Source: Paracoccaceae bacterium
GTDB lineage: Bacteria; Pseudomonadota; Alphaproteobacteria; Rhodobacterales; Rhodobacteraceae
Assembly: GCA_007131945.1 (NCBI GenBank)
Contig: SLPP01000275.1
Span: 1 to 16,878 of the forward strand
DNA length: 16,878 bases
Direction of reading: 5' to 3'
The position numbers and the translations under genes are program-made. This document shows, piece after piece, positions 14,754 to 16,878 of the stretch (position 1 is its first letter; the number at the start of each line of letters is the position of its first letter). Below the pieces are notes generated by a model, which saw only the letters and a list, made by a program, of their open reading frames with translations, did no database searches and was not told the DNA's origin.

Positions 14754-16878
14754 TCCGCTGCCTCCTGGGTTTGGGTTGCGGGACGGTCGAGCCAGTCGAC
14801 CTTGTCCATCTTGCGCACGATGACAAGCTCGTCGCGGTTGGCGCCCACGGTGCCGTAGTAGTTGAACCCGTAGGACTGCTGGGCATAGGCCCCGATCATG
14901 TGGGTCGGCTTGGTGACCGTCCGCGTGACCGAGTTGTGGATGCCCCCGCGCTGGCCGGTGATGTTCGATCCCGGCGTGTTCACGATCTTCTCCTGCGCGT
15001 GATACATGAAGAGGGTGCCGTCCTTCATCCGCTGGCTGACCACCGCGCGGGCGGTGATGACGCCGTTCGCGTTGAAGACCTCGACCCAGTCGTTGTCGAC
15101 GATGCCGGCCTTCCGTGCGTCGGTCTCGCTCAGCCAGACGACGGGGCCGCCGCGGTTGAGCGTGAGCATCAGCAGGTTGTCCGAATAGGTCGAGTGGATG
15201 CCCCATTTCTGGTGCGGCGTGATGAAGTTCAGCACCACGTGCTTCTCGCTCGAGCCGAGCGCGCGGGTGGCGTGCTCGTTGATCGTCTTCAGGTCCACCG
15301 GCGGCCGCCAGGTGACGAAGAACTCGCCGAAGGCGCGCATCCATTCGTGGTCCTGATAGAGTTGCTGGCGGCCGGTGACGGTGCGCCAGGGAATGAGCTC
15401 GTGCACGTTGGTCCAGCCGGCATTGTAGCAGACCTCCTCGCTCTCGATCCCCGACCAGGTCGGGCTGGAGATGATCTTGCGCGGCTGCGCGGCGATGTCG
15501 CGGAAGCGGATCTTCTCGTCTTCCTTGACCTCCGCAAGGCGCTTGTGATTGCGCCCCGTCGCCTTGCCGAGTGCTTCCCAGGCCTTGACGGCGACCTCGC
15601 CGTTGGTTTCGGGCGCGAACATCAGCACCACCTCGCAGGCATCGATTGCAGTCTCGATCTTCGCCATGCCCTTCGTGGGCCCGTCGACATGCGTGCCGTT
15701 GAGCGCCTTGAGATGATGCACCTCGTCCTTGGTGTCCCAGGAGATGCCCTTGCCGCCATTGCCGAGCTTCTCCATCAGCGGACCGACGGAGGTGAAACGG
15801 GCATAGAGGTTCGGGTAGTCCCGTTCGACCGCGATATAGGCCGGCGCGGTCTTGCCCGGGATCAGGTCGCATTCGCCCTTCTTCCAGTCCTGGACCACGG
15901 GCTGCGCGATCTCGCCGGGACTGTCATGCTGCATCGGCAGCTGGATCACGTCGGTCTCGACCCCGAGGATCTCGGGCGCGACCTCGGAGAACTTCTTCGC
16001 GATCGCCTTGAAGATTTCCCAGTCCGACTTCGACTCGTAGGCCGGGTTCACCGCCGCCTGCAGCGGGTGGATGAACGGATGCATGTCCGAGGTGTTGAGA
16101 TCGTCCTTCTCGTACCAGGACGCCGTCGGCAGCACGATGTCGGCATAGACCGCCGTCGTCGACATCCGGAAATCGATGCAGACCAGGAGGTCCAGCTTTC
16201 CTTCCGGCGCCTTGTCGTGCCACTTTGCCTCGGCCGGCTTCTGCCGGCCTTCCTCGCCCAGGTCCTTGCCCAGCACGCCGTGATCGGTGCCCAGCAGGTG
16301 TTTGAGGAAGTATTCGTGCCCCTTGCCCGATGAGCCCAGAAGGTTCGAGCGCCAGACATAGAGGTTGCGCGGCCAGTTCTCGGGCGCGTCGGGATCCTCG
16401 CAGGACATCTCGAGTTCGCCCGATTTCAACTTCTCGGCGACATAGTCCTTGACCTCCTTGCCGGCTTCCTTCGCCGCCTTGCCCACCTCCAGCGGGTTGG
16501 TCTTCAGTTGCGGCGCCGAAGGCAGCCAGCCCATCCGCTCCGAACGGATGTTGTAGTCGATCAGGCTCAGGCTCTCCCAGTCGCCCTTGGGCGCGGTCGG
16601 GCTCAGGATCTCCTTCGCGCTCACCGTCTCGTAGCGCCACTGGTCGGTATGGGCGTACCAGAACGAGGTCGAGTTCATGTGCCGCGGCGGCCGTGCCCAG
16701 TCGAGCGCGAAGGCAAGCGCCGTCCAGCCGGTCTGCGGGCGCAGCTTCTCCTGGCCGACGTAATGCGCCCAGCCGCCGCCCGACTGGCCCACACAGCCGC
16801 ACATCACCAGCATGTTGATGACGCTGCGGTAGTTCATGTCCATGTGGTACCAGTGGTTCATCGCCGCGCCGATGATGA
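14750..16878 (-). CDS. narG: Respiratory nitrate reductase, alpha subunit (3' part, cut by window edge)
   Basis: NarG is the Mo-bisMGD catalytic subunit that reduces nitrate to nitrite in the cytoplasm. About 708 C-terminal residues are present. The frame is open to the right edge, so the N-terminus, with the FS0 cluster ligands and the Mo-ligand aspartate, lies outside. Conserved stretches are NHWYHMDMNYR, GCVGQSGGGWAHYVGQEKL, MNSTSFWYAHTDQWRYE, DFRMSTTAVYADIVLPTASWYEKDDLNTSDMH (in two parts), GWTNVHELIPWRT, and the C-terminal cofactor-binding domain with NRGGPVVWLSE, WVEVFNANG and GSNITGQRGGIHNS. It ends in the hydrophilic TQEAAE just where narH begins. The promoter, any FNR/NarR-type site and possible narK genes would lie beyond the window. 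Confidence 0.97.
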   Translation of the reverse strand, partial: IIGAAMNHWYHMDMNYRSVINMLVMCGCVGQSGGGWAHYVGQEKLRPQTGWTALAFALDWARPPRHMNSTSFWYAHTDQWRYETVSAKEILSPTAPKGDWESLSLIDYNIRSERMGWLPSAPQLKTNPLEVGKAAKEAGKEVKDYVAEKLKSGELEMSCEDPDAPENWPRNLYVWRSNLLGSSGKGHEYFLKHLLGTDHGVLGKDLGEEGRQKPAEAKWHDKAPEGKLDLLVCIDFRMSTTAVYADIVLPTASWYEKDDLNTSDMHPFIHPLQAAVNPAYESKSDWEIFKAIAKKFSEVAPEILGVETDVIQLPMQHDSPGEIAQPVVQDWKKGECDLIPGKTAPAYIAVERDYPNLYARFTSVGPLMEKLGNGGKGISWDTKDEVHHLKALNGTHVDGPTKGMAKIETAIDACEVVLMFAPETNGEVAVKAWEALGKATGRNHKRLAEVKEDEKIRFRDIAAQPRKIISSPTWSGIESEEVCYNAGWTNVHELIPWRTVTGRQQLYQDHEWMRAFGEFFVTWRPPVDLKTINEHATRALGSSEKHVVLNFITPHQKWGIHSTYSDNLLMLTLNRGGPVVWLSETDARKAGIVDNDWVEVFNANGVITARAVVSQRMKDGTLFMYHAQEKIVNTPGSNITGQRGGIHNSVTRTVTKPTHMIGAYAQQSYGFNYYGTVGANRDELVIVRKMDKVDWLDRPATQTQEAAE

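Noticed and set aside
14771..16333. Plus-strand open frame of 520 codons opposite narG
   Set aside because: There is no family signature and no ribosome-binding site of note, and the opposite strand encodes clearly conserved NarG throughout.

Overview
This window is dense, GC-rich bacterial DNA with strongly G/C-ending codons. Gene content and order point to an alphaproteobacterium, most likely a denitrifying or nitrate-respiring member of the Rhodobacterales. The evidence is a nuoN-birA-coaX-rnj run, a bactofilin/LytM pair, and a narGHJI operon followed by molybdenum-cofactor genes. This assignment is inference from layout and protein style, not a database match. No tRNA, rRNA, CRISPR array, insertion sequence or obvious pseudogene was found.

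Left part, plus strand (1-5736): the probable tail of nuoM, then nuoN (complex I membrane subunit), birA (monofunctional biotin ligase with a likely TTG start inside the end of nuoN), coaX (type III pantothenate kinase) and rnj (RNase J). These are packed with overlaps or very short gaps. After 74 bp comes a FliM/FliN-family (SpoA-domain) protein with no other flagellar gene in view. It converges on the next block with only 26 bp between the stop codons.

Middle part, minus strand (5763 to about 7700): a membrane-anchored, coiled-coil M23 (LytM) endopeptidase, and a bactofilin whose start overlaps the end of the peptidase gene. This is a cytoskeleton plus cell-wall-enzyme pair.

Right part, minus strand (7923-16878, running off the right edge): narG (3' part only), narH, narJ, narI, a cytoplasmic parvulin-type prolyl isomerase, a hemerythrin-domain protein, moeA, a DUF2478 protein and mogA, read in that order. 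Spacing is tight: ATGA or TGATG junctions, an 11-nt overlap, and gaps of 11-17 nt. The one looser joint is 76 nt with a GC-rich hairpin, between the isomerase and the hemerythrin gene. The operon therefore appears to encode membrane-bound nitrate reductase, its chaperone, folding help, a di-iron protein, and the last two steps of molybdenum cofactor assembly. MogA adenylylates molybdopterin and MoeA inserts Mo. The 5' end and promoter of the operon lie beyond the window.

Most of the content is recognisable. The least explained parts are the DUF2478 protein between moeA and mogA, the hemerythrin protein in the same operon, the Cys-containing N-terminal extension of MoeA, and the isolated FliM-like gene beside rnj.
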